A program made the position numbers and the translations under genes. Below, one piece after another: positions 9,210 through 21,500 of a DNA stretch of 64,000 bases (positions are counted from its first letter, which is position 1; each line of letters opens with the position of its first letter). The DNA lies in assembly GCA_964584615.1 (NCBI GenBank), contig CAZPBE010000002.1, positions 62,001-126,000 of the forward strand, read 5' to 3'. Under the pieces are notes generated by a model that saw only the letters and a list, made by a program, of their open reading frames with translations, was not told where the DNA came from and did no database searches. The stretch is from Mariniblastus sp964584615 (GTDB lineage: Bacteria > Planctomycetota > Planctomycetia > Pirellulales > Pirellulaceae).

Positions 9210-9580
9210 ATGATCCGGTTAACGCTCAGTCTGATGTTATCTAGTTCGAAGGAATCGACTAGCAACGTCGTTGCGATGGTCATAACACGCAATGTTTAAC
9301 ACTGACTGATAGCAAGCAATCGCTTGGCACGTGAATCTGGATTAGGCTCGATTGTTGGCTGATCCGTCATAACCGGCCAACTCTACGTCGCCGGCAACCT
9401 CCAAACCTAATGTTTACTGAATCGGAAGTTCTTACCTGAAAATCACGGCTTCCCCAGTTTCTGTGACCTACCCTTCCGCTGTGGCGGGCTACTGCTGCGC
9501 TACTGTCGTACAAAGGATGTACGACTCTCCACTGAGACCTTCTCCCTATAGGCCTCTCAATCTTTCGGTCACGGAATGGC
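9210..9580. promoter_or_regulatory. Divergent intergenic region and long 5' leader of giant gene 1
   Basis: The 371 bp between the TolC-family gene (-) and giant gene 1 (+) must hold both promoters. Visible structure: a GCAAC-GTC-GTTGC palindrome at about 9263-9275, a CCGGC/GCCGG hairpin near 9374-9394, and the AAGGA hairpin listed separately. I could not pick convincing -35/-10 pairs. The giant gene start has only a weak site (GGAAT, about 10 nt before the ATG). Confidence 0.45.
9505..9525 (+). promoter_or_regulatory. Perfect hairpin with an AAGGA loop, candidate CsrA/RsmA site
   Basis: GTCGTACA at 9505-9512 pairs perfectly with TGTACGAC at 9518-9525, leaving the loop AAGGA. The string GTACAAAGGATGT differs from the published in-vitro-selected CsrA consensus (RUACARGGAUGU) by one extra A, and the GGA lies in the loop, as CsrA prefers. 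It is 55 nt upstream of the start codon of giant gene 1. A second GGA overlaps the weak ribosome binding site at about 9569-9571, about 55 nt from the first, so a two-site repression model is possible. Confidence 0.5.
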
Positions 9581-12500
9581 ATGAAGAATCCTTTCGAATT
9601 CGTAAAAACGAGCTGGCAAACGGTAGCCGGGCTGTACCTTAACGTCAGCAACGTAAACAACGCTGATCTTAACCTTCAAACCCTTGAAGATCGGGTTCTC
9701 TACGACGCTTCTCCGCTGGGCGCTTTTGTACAGGACTTTCAGGACGCGCAAGATGTTGCGCACTCCGCCGAATTGACGTTTGGTGAACTTGAAGAATTGA
9801 TGCTGACGTACGAAGTCCCGTCGGCCACCAGCGACCTCAGCGCCAACGACGCCGACAATGCTGGAAATCGCCAAGAAGATGTTCACCTCATCGTGATCGA
9901 CTCGAGGCTGGAAGACTACGATCAATTACTGACTGATCTGGAACATTTGGGGGATGGCTTTGAAGTCATCCAACTCGATGCGGATACTGACGGCATTGAA
10001 AAGATCACACAGTACCTCAATAGCGGAAGACAATTTGGCTCGTTGCACATCGTAGGCCATGGTGCCGAAGCCAATGTTCAACTTGGATCAACACAGCTCA
10101 ATGCAGGCAACATTGACGACTATGAAGTCCAATTGTCGACATGGCAAAGTGGTCTGACCTCCAGCGCAGACATTCTGCTTTATGGTTGCAATGTCGCGGG
10201 TGGAGAAGATGGAATCGATTTTGTTGATCGATTCAATGAGATTGTCGGAGCCGATGTAGCGGCCAGCGATGACCTGACTGGTTACGCTTTGCTTGGTGGC
10301 GATTGGGAATTTGAGTACACAACAGGATTGATAGAATCTGAAGTTGTCTTCTCTGTTGATGCTCGTGAAAACTGGCACAACACGCTGCAGATGGTCACCG
10401 TGACGACGTTGGATGATGTTGTCGATGGTGACACCTCCAGCCTCAACAATTTGACCACCAACATGGGGTCGGATGGTGCGATTTCACTTCGCGAAGCAAT
10501 TTTGGCCGCGAACAGCACCACGTTCGCCGATACGATCGTCTTGGGTTCTGGCGTGCATTCGCTTTCGATCTCGGGCAGTGGAGATGCTTCTGTAGGTGAT
10601 CTGAATATCAATACAGATATTGAGTTTGTCGGAGCCGCCGATGGCAGCACAGTGATTGATGCATCGGCGATAAGCGATCGTATATTCCATGTTCAAAGTA
10701 ACAATACGATAATCAGAAACCTGACGATTCAGGGCGGCAGCACGCTGGGAATGGGCGGAGGCATACTCGTTGCAGGCGGCGCAGCGACCACAGAGTTGCA
10801 CAATGTCGTCATTACCGGCAACACGGCTGACCTTGGTGGTGGCGTTCGAAGCGCAGGCCAACTGACGGTTACCAATTCAACATTCTCAGGCAACATCGCA
10901 ACCGATTCAGGCGGTGGCGTCCACTTGGCAGACAACAGCGGCAGCTTCGAGAATGTTACCTTCAGCAACAACTCAGCTGCCACCGACGGCGGAGCCATTC
11001 TCGTTTCCAATGGAACTCACGACTTTACCAACGTGACCGTGTCCGGAAACTCAGCAACGAACGAGGGAGGTGCGATCAAGCTTAATTTTGGCAACGTGAC
11101 GCTTGAACAAACCACCGTCACAGACAACTCGGCTAATTCTGGTGGTGGCATCTCGCGTACCGACGGCAACATGAACGTGAACTCATCGATCGTTGCCGGT
11201 AATAGTTCAACAAGCAACACTGAGATTAGTGGATCGATCAATTCTGGTGGTAACAACATTATTGGTGACCATGCAGGTGATTCGGCTGGCGGAAGCGGCT
11301 ATGCCGGAACCGACATGCTTGATGAAGCAGGATTGGACCTGGGCGCACTTGCTGACAACGGCGGCCTGGTACAAACACACGAACTGTTGGCAGGAAGTCC
11401 GGGCGTCGACGCAGCTGGATCCGCAGGTGCCGGCGAGACCGACGGTCGCGGATACTATGTCAATGATCCTCTGCGCGATATCGGCGCTTTCGAACGCGGT
11501 GCTACGCCGTCGCTTGAGCAAAACTTGGTCGCCCACTTTCAATTCGAAGAAGGAAGTGGATTAACAGCGGTCGATTCGTCTTCGACCGGCAACGATGGAA
11601 CTTTCAACAGCAATCCAACTTGGACCAACGACAGCGCAATTGGCAGCCAAGCAATTGACTTTTCCGTTGACGCCGGCCCGACCAACATCTTCGTGGATGT
11701 TCCGAACAATCCAGCTTACAACTTTGGTACCAACGATTTTTCGGTTTCGTTTTGGTACAACATGACAACGCCGTCGGAAACGGTTCACTTGGTCGGAAAC
11801 TCAACTGGTTCAACAGGTGACCCAGGATTTCGAGTGGCGGCCTCACCTAGCGGCAACATGATGTTCCAGCGAAGTAACGGAGCTTTTGCAGGAAATGTTG
11901 AAATCCCAGTTCCGTTTGACGGGCAGTGGCACCAATTCACAGTTTCGGTCGAAGGCGGTGAAGCCCGTTTGTTTTCGGATGGCGTCGAGGGATCACCCTG
12001 GTTTGGTGGTGGCATTGCGACCGATGTCAACACAACTTCTCCGTTGACCATCGGCGCGTTCGACGGCGTGGATGATGACTTTGAAGGCAAACTCGACGAT
12101 GTGAGAATTTATTCGCGAACGCTAAGCGCGACAGAAGCCAGTCAACTGGCGAGCGGGGCCCAGGCGGCACCAGACATCACCAGTGACCTCGAGCATCACT
12201 ATCAGTTTGACAATGACACGGGAACGACGCTGGTCGACTCTTCGGCAAACAACCGGGATGGAAGCTGGACCAACCAACTTCCAAATGATCCGCAGGGAGC
12301 CGAGGGCGTTGCGGCTGAGTTTGCCGAAGCCAGCGCCGGCGATCCTGAAGCTTATGCGGCCGTCTCCAGCGCGAATACCTTCGACTTCGGCACCGGCGAT
12401 TTTACGATTTCAACCTGGTACAAAACGGATGGCGTACCCGCCGCAACGGGTTACCTTTTTGATCATGAAAGCCAGACGCCGAGTGGTGATTATGCTGGCG

Positions 12501-15500
12501 TTGCGCTCATAGCAAGCCCAACGGGACAGTTGACGGCGACCTTCGAGGATGACGGAGGAACTTTCAGAAGTCTTACAACTGGGCTCAATACAACCGATAC
12601 ATGGACCCACGTTTCGATCATTCGTTCAGGTGACGATTTTAGCTTGGTTGTTGATGGAACGGTTGTTGATTCGTCGACGACGTCGGCAATAGGTAGCCTC
12701 AGTCACCCATCGAGCTTGTACGTTGGGCGATCAGGCGAGTCCCCTTCATCAGGCTTCGAAGGCCAGCTTGATGACATGCGGATCTACTCGCGTGCTTTGG
12801 ACAGCCAGGATATTCAGGCACTCGTTGATTTATCTTCAGCTAGTCAGGCTCCTACCGACTTGATCGTCACTTCAGGGAACGAAGCGGGCATTGAGTTGAA
12901 TATCAACGGCGGCAACGATATCTATCTCGTTGCAGATAATGGAGGAGCAGTTCTCGGCGGACAATCGAGCTTGACCTATGAAGTCCAATTCTCATCGAAC
13001 AATATGGGCGCAATTCTTCCGTTACTTTCATATGCGACTACCGCGGACGACAACGAAGTCCAATTCTCAATTGACGCCGGCGGGCAACTGAGCATCACGA
13101 TCGCCGGATCGACTGTCTTTTCAAATGCGATCAACTATCAAACGTTGCTCAATGGCGACCCGCAAAGCTTGGCCTTCACTTGGGACAACGCCAACGGCAA
13201 CTGGGAAGTCTTCAGCAATGGAACGCTTGTCGATAGCAAAACACTGGACGGTGGAACGCAGTCATTGGCTCTGGCGCAGACGATCGACACCGGCGGCACA
13301 ATCGTCTTTGGCCAGGAGCAAGATTGGGTTGAAGGCGGATTCTCAACGGCAGACCAATTCCAGGGAACGTTTTACAACGCGCGATTTTTCTCTGACGTGC
13401 GGAGCGAAGCTGAGTTGGCGGCCAGCTACGACAGGGAAGTGCCATTCAACGAAACCGACCTGGTTGCCCAATGGGAGTTTGATAATGTATCCTCAGACGG
13501 GATCGTTACGGAGTCGGTATCAGGTAACAACCTGACCTTGGAACGCATTTCCGGATTCTCTTATGACAATGCCGAATTGAGCATGGAAATCAGAGAAGAC
13601 GCGACTTCTGGTACCGTCGTTGGTGAAGTGATGGGAGTCGACCCTCAACGGGAGGCCCTCATCCAGTCAATTTTGACAGCCAACCCGGACCTGATCTATG
13701 TTCCCGAATCCAATGTTTTTGTTGAGTTCAATTCGACCCCCGTGAATTGGGCAACGGCTCAAGCCAACGCAACTTCGCCAGCAAATGCGATTAATGGAGT
13801 CACCGGGTTCTTGGCAACGATTACATCCGCGAGTGAAAACGAACAGGTCCGCGCCGCCGCCCAGGCTGCCGGACTAAATGGAGTCTGGCTAGGTGCATCC
13901 GATTCAAACACCGAGGGCGAATGGCAGTGGTACCACGATGGTACTGCAGGAGAGCAATTTGCCGATGGCGCTGGGAACAGCGTTGGCGGTTTGTATACGA
14001 ACTTCGGAGCATTGGAGCCAAGCGGCGGCGCCTCGGAGAACCATTTGGAAATGGATGTCAATGCCAACCAGTGGAACGATCTCGACGGGTCGGCACTACG
14101 AGGTTACATCGTTGAATACAACGTTGATGATGTGCTTGATGGAGTCGGAGGGCCCAGTGACCAACCGTTGACCTATTCCATTGTTGGTGGCAACGCCAGT
14201 GCTTTCGCGATTGACGCGGACTCTGGTGAGATCACGGTCACAGACAGTGCATTTCTTGACCATGCGAATCAACCAGTCGAGACGTTGACCATTCGCGTCA
14301 CCGACGTTGATGGAAACTTCTACGACAAAGACTTTGATGTCAACATTCTGGACCTGGACGAAGCGCCGTTCGAAACGATCAACAACACTATTGATATAAC
14401 CCCCAATGGCCAGACCCCGATCACATCGGCAGACTTACAATTTTCAGACGATAACGCCTTACCTGCTGAAATTACATTTAACGTGACGCTGGTTGCCTCA
14501 GGCAGCCACGTTGAATTGAGCACCAATCCAGGCGTTGTGGTAACCAGCTTTACACAACAAGACATTGACAACGGCGAGGTCATTTACGTTCACAACGGCG
14601 TCGGCACCGCGGATCAAGTCGTGTTTGATGTAGAAGATGAAGACGGGAATGCTCTCGCCAACCAAGTTCTGCTTTTAAGTGTCTTTGAAGACAATGACTC
14701 GCCGACTTTCTCGACAACGCTTGACGGAGTCGCTGCGTACACCGAAGGCGGATCCAATGCTGTGCCTCTTGACATCGACGCCGAGATTTTTGACGAGGAA
14801 CTGTCATCAGCCGGAGGAGGTGCGGGTGACTTTGGCGGCACTGTCTTGACTTTCGAACGTGTTGGCGGCGGGAATGCGGATGACAACCTCACTCGTGTGC
14901 CCGGGAGCAACTTAATGTTCGTTTCTGGCAATTTCATTGAGTTGTCCGGTGTGCAAAAAGGAAGTTACACGTGGGGCGGTGGAACCTTGGTTCTGACCTT
15001 CGACGCTGGCACAACTAATGCTGACGTCAACGAAATCATGCAGTCGATTGGCTATCGGAACTTCACGGACAACCCACCGGCAAGCGTAGACATTCAGTGG
15101 ACGTTCAGTGACGGAAATACAGGTTCGCAAGGAACCGGCGGGGCGCTAGAAATCACTGGAACAACAACTGTCAACATTACCGCTGTTGATGATGTTGCGA
15201 CTATTGATCTCGATGCAAATGACAGCAGCGGATCGACGGGGGACGATTTCAATACAACGTTCACTGTCGGTGGATCGGCCGTGCCTGTAGCGGACGTGGA
15301 TGCGATGATCATTGATCCGGATGCGTTTACGCATTCCACGATGACGATTTCGATTGTCGGTTTTAACTCAAGTGAAGACGTTCTTTCGGCAGACACATCT
15401 GGAACATCGCTCGCTTTCAGTTTTAATACATTCAACGGGGTCGCTTCCATTTCCGGTTCAGGCACACAAGCCGAATTCGAACAGGTGCTGCAAACAGTTA

Positions 15501-18500
15501 GCTACGAAAACGCGTCAAGCACTCCTGACATGACGGACAAGAAGATCCGATTTCACTTCGGTGGCGATGTTGCTGAATCAACGGTCGTGATAGGACTCGC
15601 CGCTCCAACGGACCTATCCAGCGGAATCGAGTTAAACACCGACGGTGGAAACGACGCACACTTTTCGGCAATTTCCGCCGAGCCGATTTTTGCCGATGCA
15701 ACTGAACGGACAGTCGAAATCCGCCTGCAACTTGACGCCTCCGCGGGATCAAATCCCCACTTGCTGACCTATTGGACCTCGACCGAGCTTGAGGAATTTG
15801 AAATCGCACTCAGTCCCAATGACGAAATTACCGTAACTATTGGCGGCGCAACATACACAGGCAATGCCCACCCGGAACTACGTGATGGTGGCATTCACCA
15901 GGTCGCAGTCTCGTGGGACAACGCTGCAGGCGAAGTGAACGTTTACGTTGATGGAGCGCTTTCCAGTAGTGGTACCGTGGGACAAGGTTACACGCTTGGT
16001 TCAAGTGGTGCGCTGGACATCGGACAGGGCCGTTCGCCAGGCGGGTATATTCCGGATGAAGCCTTTGCAGGTGCTTTCTACGATGTGCGAGTTTGGGCCG
16101 ATGTCCGCTCTGCGGGTGACATTGCAGAAAACTACCAACTGAAACTTGATCCGACCAATCTTCCTCCTGAGTTGGTCGCCAACTTTCAGTTTGACGGGTT
16201 CGTGGGGAACATCGTCGAAGATGAAGTTTTGTCTTACAACGGATTGACCATTCAACATGCTTCTGGGGCTGGCCTTGTTGCCAGCACGGCTGTTGAAGAC
16301 TTGCACGTCGATGAGAATTCGGCCAATGGAACAAGTGTCGGATTCGTTGTGCCGACTGATAACAACCCGGAATCCGGCGACTATTCGTTCTCGTTGACGG
16401 GTGCCAACGGTCGCTTTGCGATCGACAGCAATACAGGCGAAATTACGGTTGCTGATGGCTCGCAGCTCGACTACGAAGTCAATCCGTCGCACGATGTGAC
16501 CGTAGAAGTCACCGATGCGGCAGGCAACACTTACGATGAAGTCATGACAATTCAAGTCGGCAACGAACTCGAGTTGGACGTCACGCAAGTCGTACCCGGT
16601 CCGCAGACGATCGCCGAAGAAACAATATTGACCTTCGTCGCTGGAACCGCGACCGAAGTCAGCGTCGGTGATTCGTCGAGCGCAATCGACTCGCAAATGC
16701 GAGTCAGTTTGTCGGTCAATGATGGTGTGTTGAACCTGTTTCAAACTACGAACCTCGTCATAGTCGAGGGTGCCGACGGCAGTGGCTCAATCGTGATTGA
16801 TGGCACCGAGGCCGACATTAACGCGGCGCTCGATGGGATGACGTTCGAGCCCGATACCAATTTCGACGGCATTGCTACGTTGGATATGACGACGGAGCTG
16901 TCCGCCAGTTCGTTAGGTCATTACACTTTCGAGGGCTTAAACGCGAGTAATCAAGCGCCGGGAACGGGGAATGACGGAGTGCTTGTTGGCGGTGCGACAA
17001 TCGACAGCACCAGTCTTGTTCGAGGCGATGTGCTGGCTGTCAATGGTGCCGGAGAGATGCTCGAGATTCCAGGACTCTTTGGCGAACCCGCCGAAGTGAC
17101 TCTGGCTGGTTGGGTGAACTTGAACTCGACTGGCACATGGGGCTCTGAGGTGATTTCGCTGGGTAACAGCGTTCAGTTGCGAGTTGACGGAAGCGGAAAC
17201 GGTTCCGAAGGAGTCGCGCTGGCGTTTTGGAACGGAACTAACTGGCTATCAGTCAACTCAGACGTCTTCATTGAAGGTACGGGGTGGCACCACGTCGCTG
17301 CTTCTTTTGACGATGTGAACAATGTTCAGACCGTTTATCTGAACGGCGAAGTCATCGCCACTGAAGCTTATACCGACTCGATTGTTTACGGACTGGGTGC
17401 CAACACCACGATCGGAGCTCATGGCGATGGCGACGGCGGGTGGGATTTCAATGGTCAGATTGACGAGGCTCGTGTTTACGACCGCGTTCTTTCAGCAGAT
17501 GAAGTCATGGCGATTGCCAACGATCTCCCTGACGTTCAATCCACCAGCGACAACGTCACGATTACGGTTACCGGGATCAACGATGCTCCCGCGTTCGCGA
17601 ATCTTGACGACAACCCAACGTTCGTTGAAGACGGCCAATCCGTGGTTATTGATTCCGATGTTACGATCTTCGACGCAGAACTTTCTGGCGCCGATAGCTT
17701 TGACGGCTCGAGCGTTTACCTAGGGAGAAATGGCGGAGCCAATGGCGATGACAATTTCGAACCATTGTCCGCAAGTTTACTTGGTCCACTGACCGAAGGT
17801 GGCGCTCTTGTTTACAACAGCACGGTAGTTGGAACTGTCAATCAGAATAGCGGTGGTGAACTTGTCCTGCTTTTCAATTCGTCAGCGACAAATTCAATTG
17901 TCAACTCAGTGATGCAATCGGTCGCTTACTCAAATTCCAGCGATAACCCACCGACGAGCGTCAATTTGCATTGGACGTTTGCTGACAACAATAACAGTGG
18001 CGGTCAAGGCACCGGCGGCGCGCTCTGGGATTCTGGCAGCATGATCGTCGATATTACGGCGACAAATGATGCTCCTGAAGTTCATTGGGGTAGTGGTATT
18101 ACGCTTGGGTCAGTCGCTGAAGGTGATACAAATCCGGCAGGCACAACGGTTGCCGATTTATTGGCCAGCGGGACCGCCGATCCAATCACCGATGCAGACA
18201 ACGGTGCCGTCGAAGGCATCGCGATTGTTGCGGCAGACAATTCAAATGGCAACTGGCAATACTCGCTCAACGGCGCCAGCGGCCCGTGGAATGGCTTCCC
18301 AGCAACAGCCGTAAACAATGCAATGGTGCTTGATCCAACAGCCATGATCCGATTCGTTCCAGACCCGGGTTACTCAGGAAACAATGAAGCAATCGCTTTC
18401 TTCGCGTGGGATCAAACCGATGGAAGAAGCTCTGGCGATACTGGCGTGAACATCACTGCTGAACTTGGTCCAGCGTCCGCGTTCAGTTCCCTCGCAGTAA

Positions 18501-21500
18501 CGGCAACCATTGATGTTGTCCCAGACGCCAACGATGCGCCGGTTCTTGACGGAACGACCAATCCTCACTTTGCGACGATCACAGAAGACGACATTGGCAA
18601 CGCAGGTGAGACTGTTTCCAGTTTGTTGGCGACGCTAGGCGATCCCATTACCGATGTAGACGCGGGCGCCGTCGAAGGCATCGCAATTATCGTCAACAAC
18701 GAAAACAATGGAACGTGGCAATACTCTACCGACGGCGGTGCCAACTGGACGGACGTTGGCGTTGTCAGTAATTCTTCCGCGTTGTTGTTGCAGGATACGG
18801 ACATGCTACGCATGGACCCTGATGGCAACCGAGGAGCCAGTTCAAATCTTGGATTCCGCGCGTGGGATCAAACAAGCGGCACGGCGGGCACCAAAGTCGA
18901 TGTAACGACAACGGGAGGAAATTCAGCGTTTAGCAACACCACTTTGTCAGCACAAATCGAGGTGACCGATGTGAATGACGCGCCGGTGTTGGACAACACA
19001 GGCTCGACGACGATGACAACCATCACCGAGGACGATGCCGCCAACAATGGCAACTCGGTTTTGAACCTGGTCCTCAGTTCTGGTTTGGATCTGATTACAG
19101 ATGTCGACATTGATCCCGAAGGATTTGCCATTGTCGGCCAAGGCCCTGCGGCAGGCACGTGGGAATACTCCACCGACAGCGGAAGCAGTTGGACCAATTT
19201 AGGTTTGGTCGGGGATTCCAACGCATTGTTACTTGGATCAACAGACAGAATTCGATTCATTCCTGACGGTGAGAACGGAGCCGCGCCTTGGCTGGATGTT
19301 CGCGCTTGGGATTTGAGTAGCGGCGTGGCAGGTGACAAAGTCGATGCCACAACAACCGGAGGCACGACAGCGTTCAGTGACAATGTCGAGAGAGTCAATC
19401 AAACGGTCACGGCCATTAACGACGCGCCTGAAATTACGGGAGCGTCAACTGCCCCACCGTTCATCAATGAGATTCACTATGACAACTCGGGAATAGATAC
19501 CGGAGAAGCAATCGAGATTGCGGCTCCGGCAGGAACCGACCTGACTGGTTGGTCGCTGGTTCGATACAACGGCGTTAATGGAGAGGTCTACGGGACTGAT
19601 CCACTATCGGGAGTTGTGGCTGATCAAGGCGCAGGCATGGGGACGTTCGTCATCAACTACATGCCCGATGGGTTGCAAAACGGAACTAGTGATGGCGTTG
19701 CTTTGGTTGATAACCTTGGCAACATCGTACAGTTTCTAAGTTGGGAAGGCACCTTAACCGCAGTCGACGGACCAGCCGCTGGAATGACTTCGACCGACAT
19801 CGGCGTTCAGCAATCGGGCACTGGTGCAGCTGGCAACTCCATTCAGTTGACTGACGCTGGATGGGTGACTGATATTGCAAACACCTTTGGGAATGAAAAC
19901 ACCGGTCAAGATTTTGCCGGATTCGCGGGTTCACTTCCTGCGCAAACGATTGACGAAGACAACCCGCTCATTTTCGCAAACGCACTTGGCAACGCCATTA
20001 CTGTTGGCGACGTTGATGCGGGGGCAAGCGAGTTGGCGGTAACACTGCAAGTTAGCAACGGCACCCTCGCGCTCGGTTCGATCGCAAACGTTGGCAACCT
20101 CACTGGTAACGTCAGTTCGACTGTGAGTTTTACTGGGACAGTGGCCGAAATCAATGAAGCGCTCGATGGGATGATTTACAACAGCAGCCTGAATTTCAAT
20201 GGCTCGGACCAGTTAACCGTCACCGTGAACGATCAAGGCAACACTGGTAGCGGTGGCGCGATGAACGCGGCAGCGGTAGTCGACATCACCGTCAATCCTG
20301 TCAACGATGCTCCCGATGGAACCGACAACACGATTGCATTGGATGAAGATGGCGTCCAAACGTTCGCTGCCGGTACATTTGGATTAACCGACATTGATGG
20401 AGACGGGTTTGAGTCGGTAATCATTTCATCGGTCCCAACCAATGGCGACCTGAAGTTGAGCGGCGTTAACGTAATCGCGGGCCAAGAGCTTACTCTCGCC
20501 GACATGCCGAACCTGCTGTACGTTCCCAACCCCAATTTTGCCGGTGGCGACAGTTTTACTTTTCAGGTTCGCGACGATGGTGGAATCGCCAACGGCGGAA
20601 TCGACACTGACGCCACTCCCAACACGATCAATGTTCAGGTCAGTCCCGTCAACGACTCACCGATGATCGCCAACCTGGACGGCGATGTAGTTAACTACGA
20701 TGCAGGCGATCCGTTTACACTGGTCGATATATCAAGTGACGCTTTGGTCACAGACGTTGAAGGAAATTTCGATGGCGGTACGCTTTCGGTTTCCATATCT
20801 GCGGGGCAGGTTCTTGGCGAGGACATCTGGGGAATTCGAAATGAAGGCAACGCGGCCGGCCAAATTGGAGTAAGCGGGACAACACTGACTTATGGAACCA
20901 CGGTCATCGGTTCGATTTCCAATGGCTCGACTTTGGTCGTCACCTTCAATGCTGATGCGGACGCGGCTGCGGTTTCTGCGACGATTCAGAATGTGATTTA
21001 CTTGAACACGGACGGAGTCGACCCAACGGCTGGCAACCGAGTCATGGATTTCGTTTTGCTGGACGGTGACGGCGCGTCGAGCGGGCTTTCGCAAGTCACG
21101 ATCAATGTGGGTGGCAACGACGCACCAGAAACAAACGGCGGTACATCGACACTTGCTGAAGACACGGCATCTCAATCGTTTGTGATCTCGGGAACAGACG
21201 CCAACGGGACGGTGGAATCTTTCCGCGTGATCTCACTGCCAACCGACGGAAACCTTTACCTTGATGCGGCACACACCCAAGAAGTGATGGCGAATACGGT
21301 CTATCCTGCGACCGCCGGACAGGTTGTTTTGTTCTACGAAGCTGATTCGGATTTCAACGGCACCGATACGTTTGAATTCGCTGCAATTGATAATTTGGGG
21401 CTAGAAGATTCAACGTCGGCAACTCATACATTTACGGTGACACCGGTTAATGACACACCGACAGCAACAGCGCCTGCGACGCTGGATTCGACGGAACAAA

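Noticed and set aside
9367..9400. CGTCATAACCGG shared between the leader of giant gene 1 (+) and the 50216-50546 gap (-), each after a short stem; similar to part of a fluoride riboswitch
   Set aside because: A shared 12-mer is expected by chance many times in 64 kb, the following sequences do not fold alike, and the conserved 3' part of the fluoride aptamer is absent.
9611..9640. GGTAGCCGGG string near the start of giant gene 1 resembling the 3' part of a cyclic di-GMP-I riboswitch
   Set aside because: The rest of the aptamer (GGCAAACC, GAAA, GACGCAAAGCC) is missing upstream, and the string lies inside codons 13-20 of the protein.
16001..16744. 247-codon minus-strand frame opposite giant gene 1, and similar frames opposite giant gene 2 (for example 38560-39159)
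   Set aside because: They mirror the Asp/Gly/Asn/Val-rich codons of the repeat protein on the other strand and show no domain or start site of their own.
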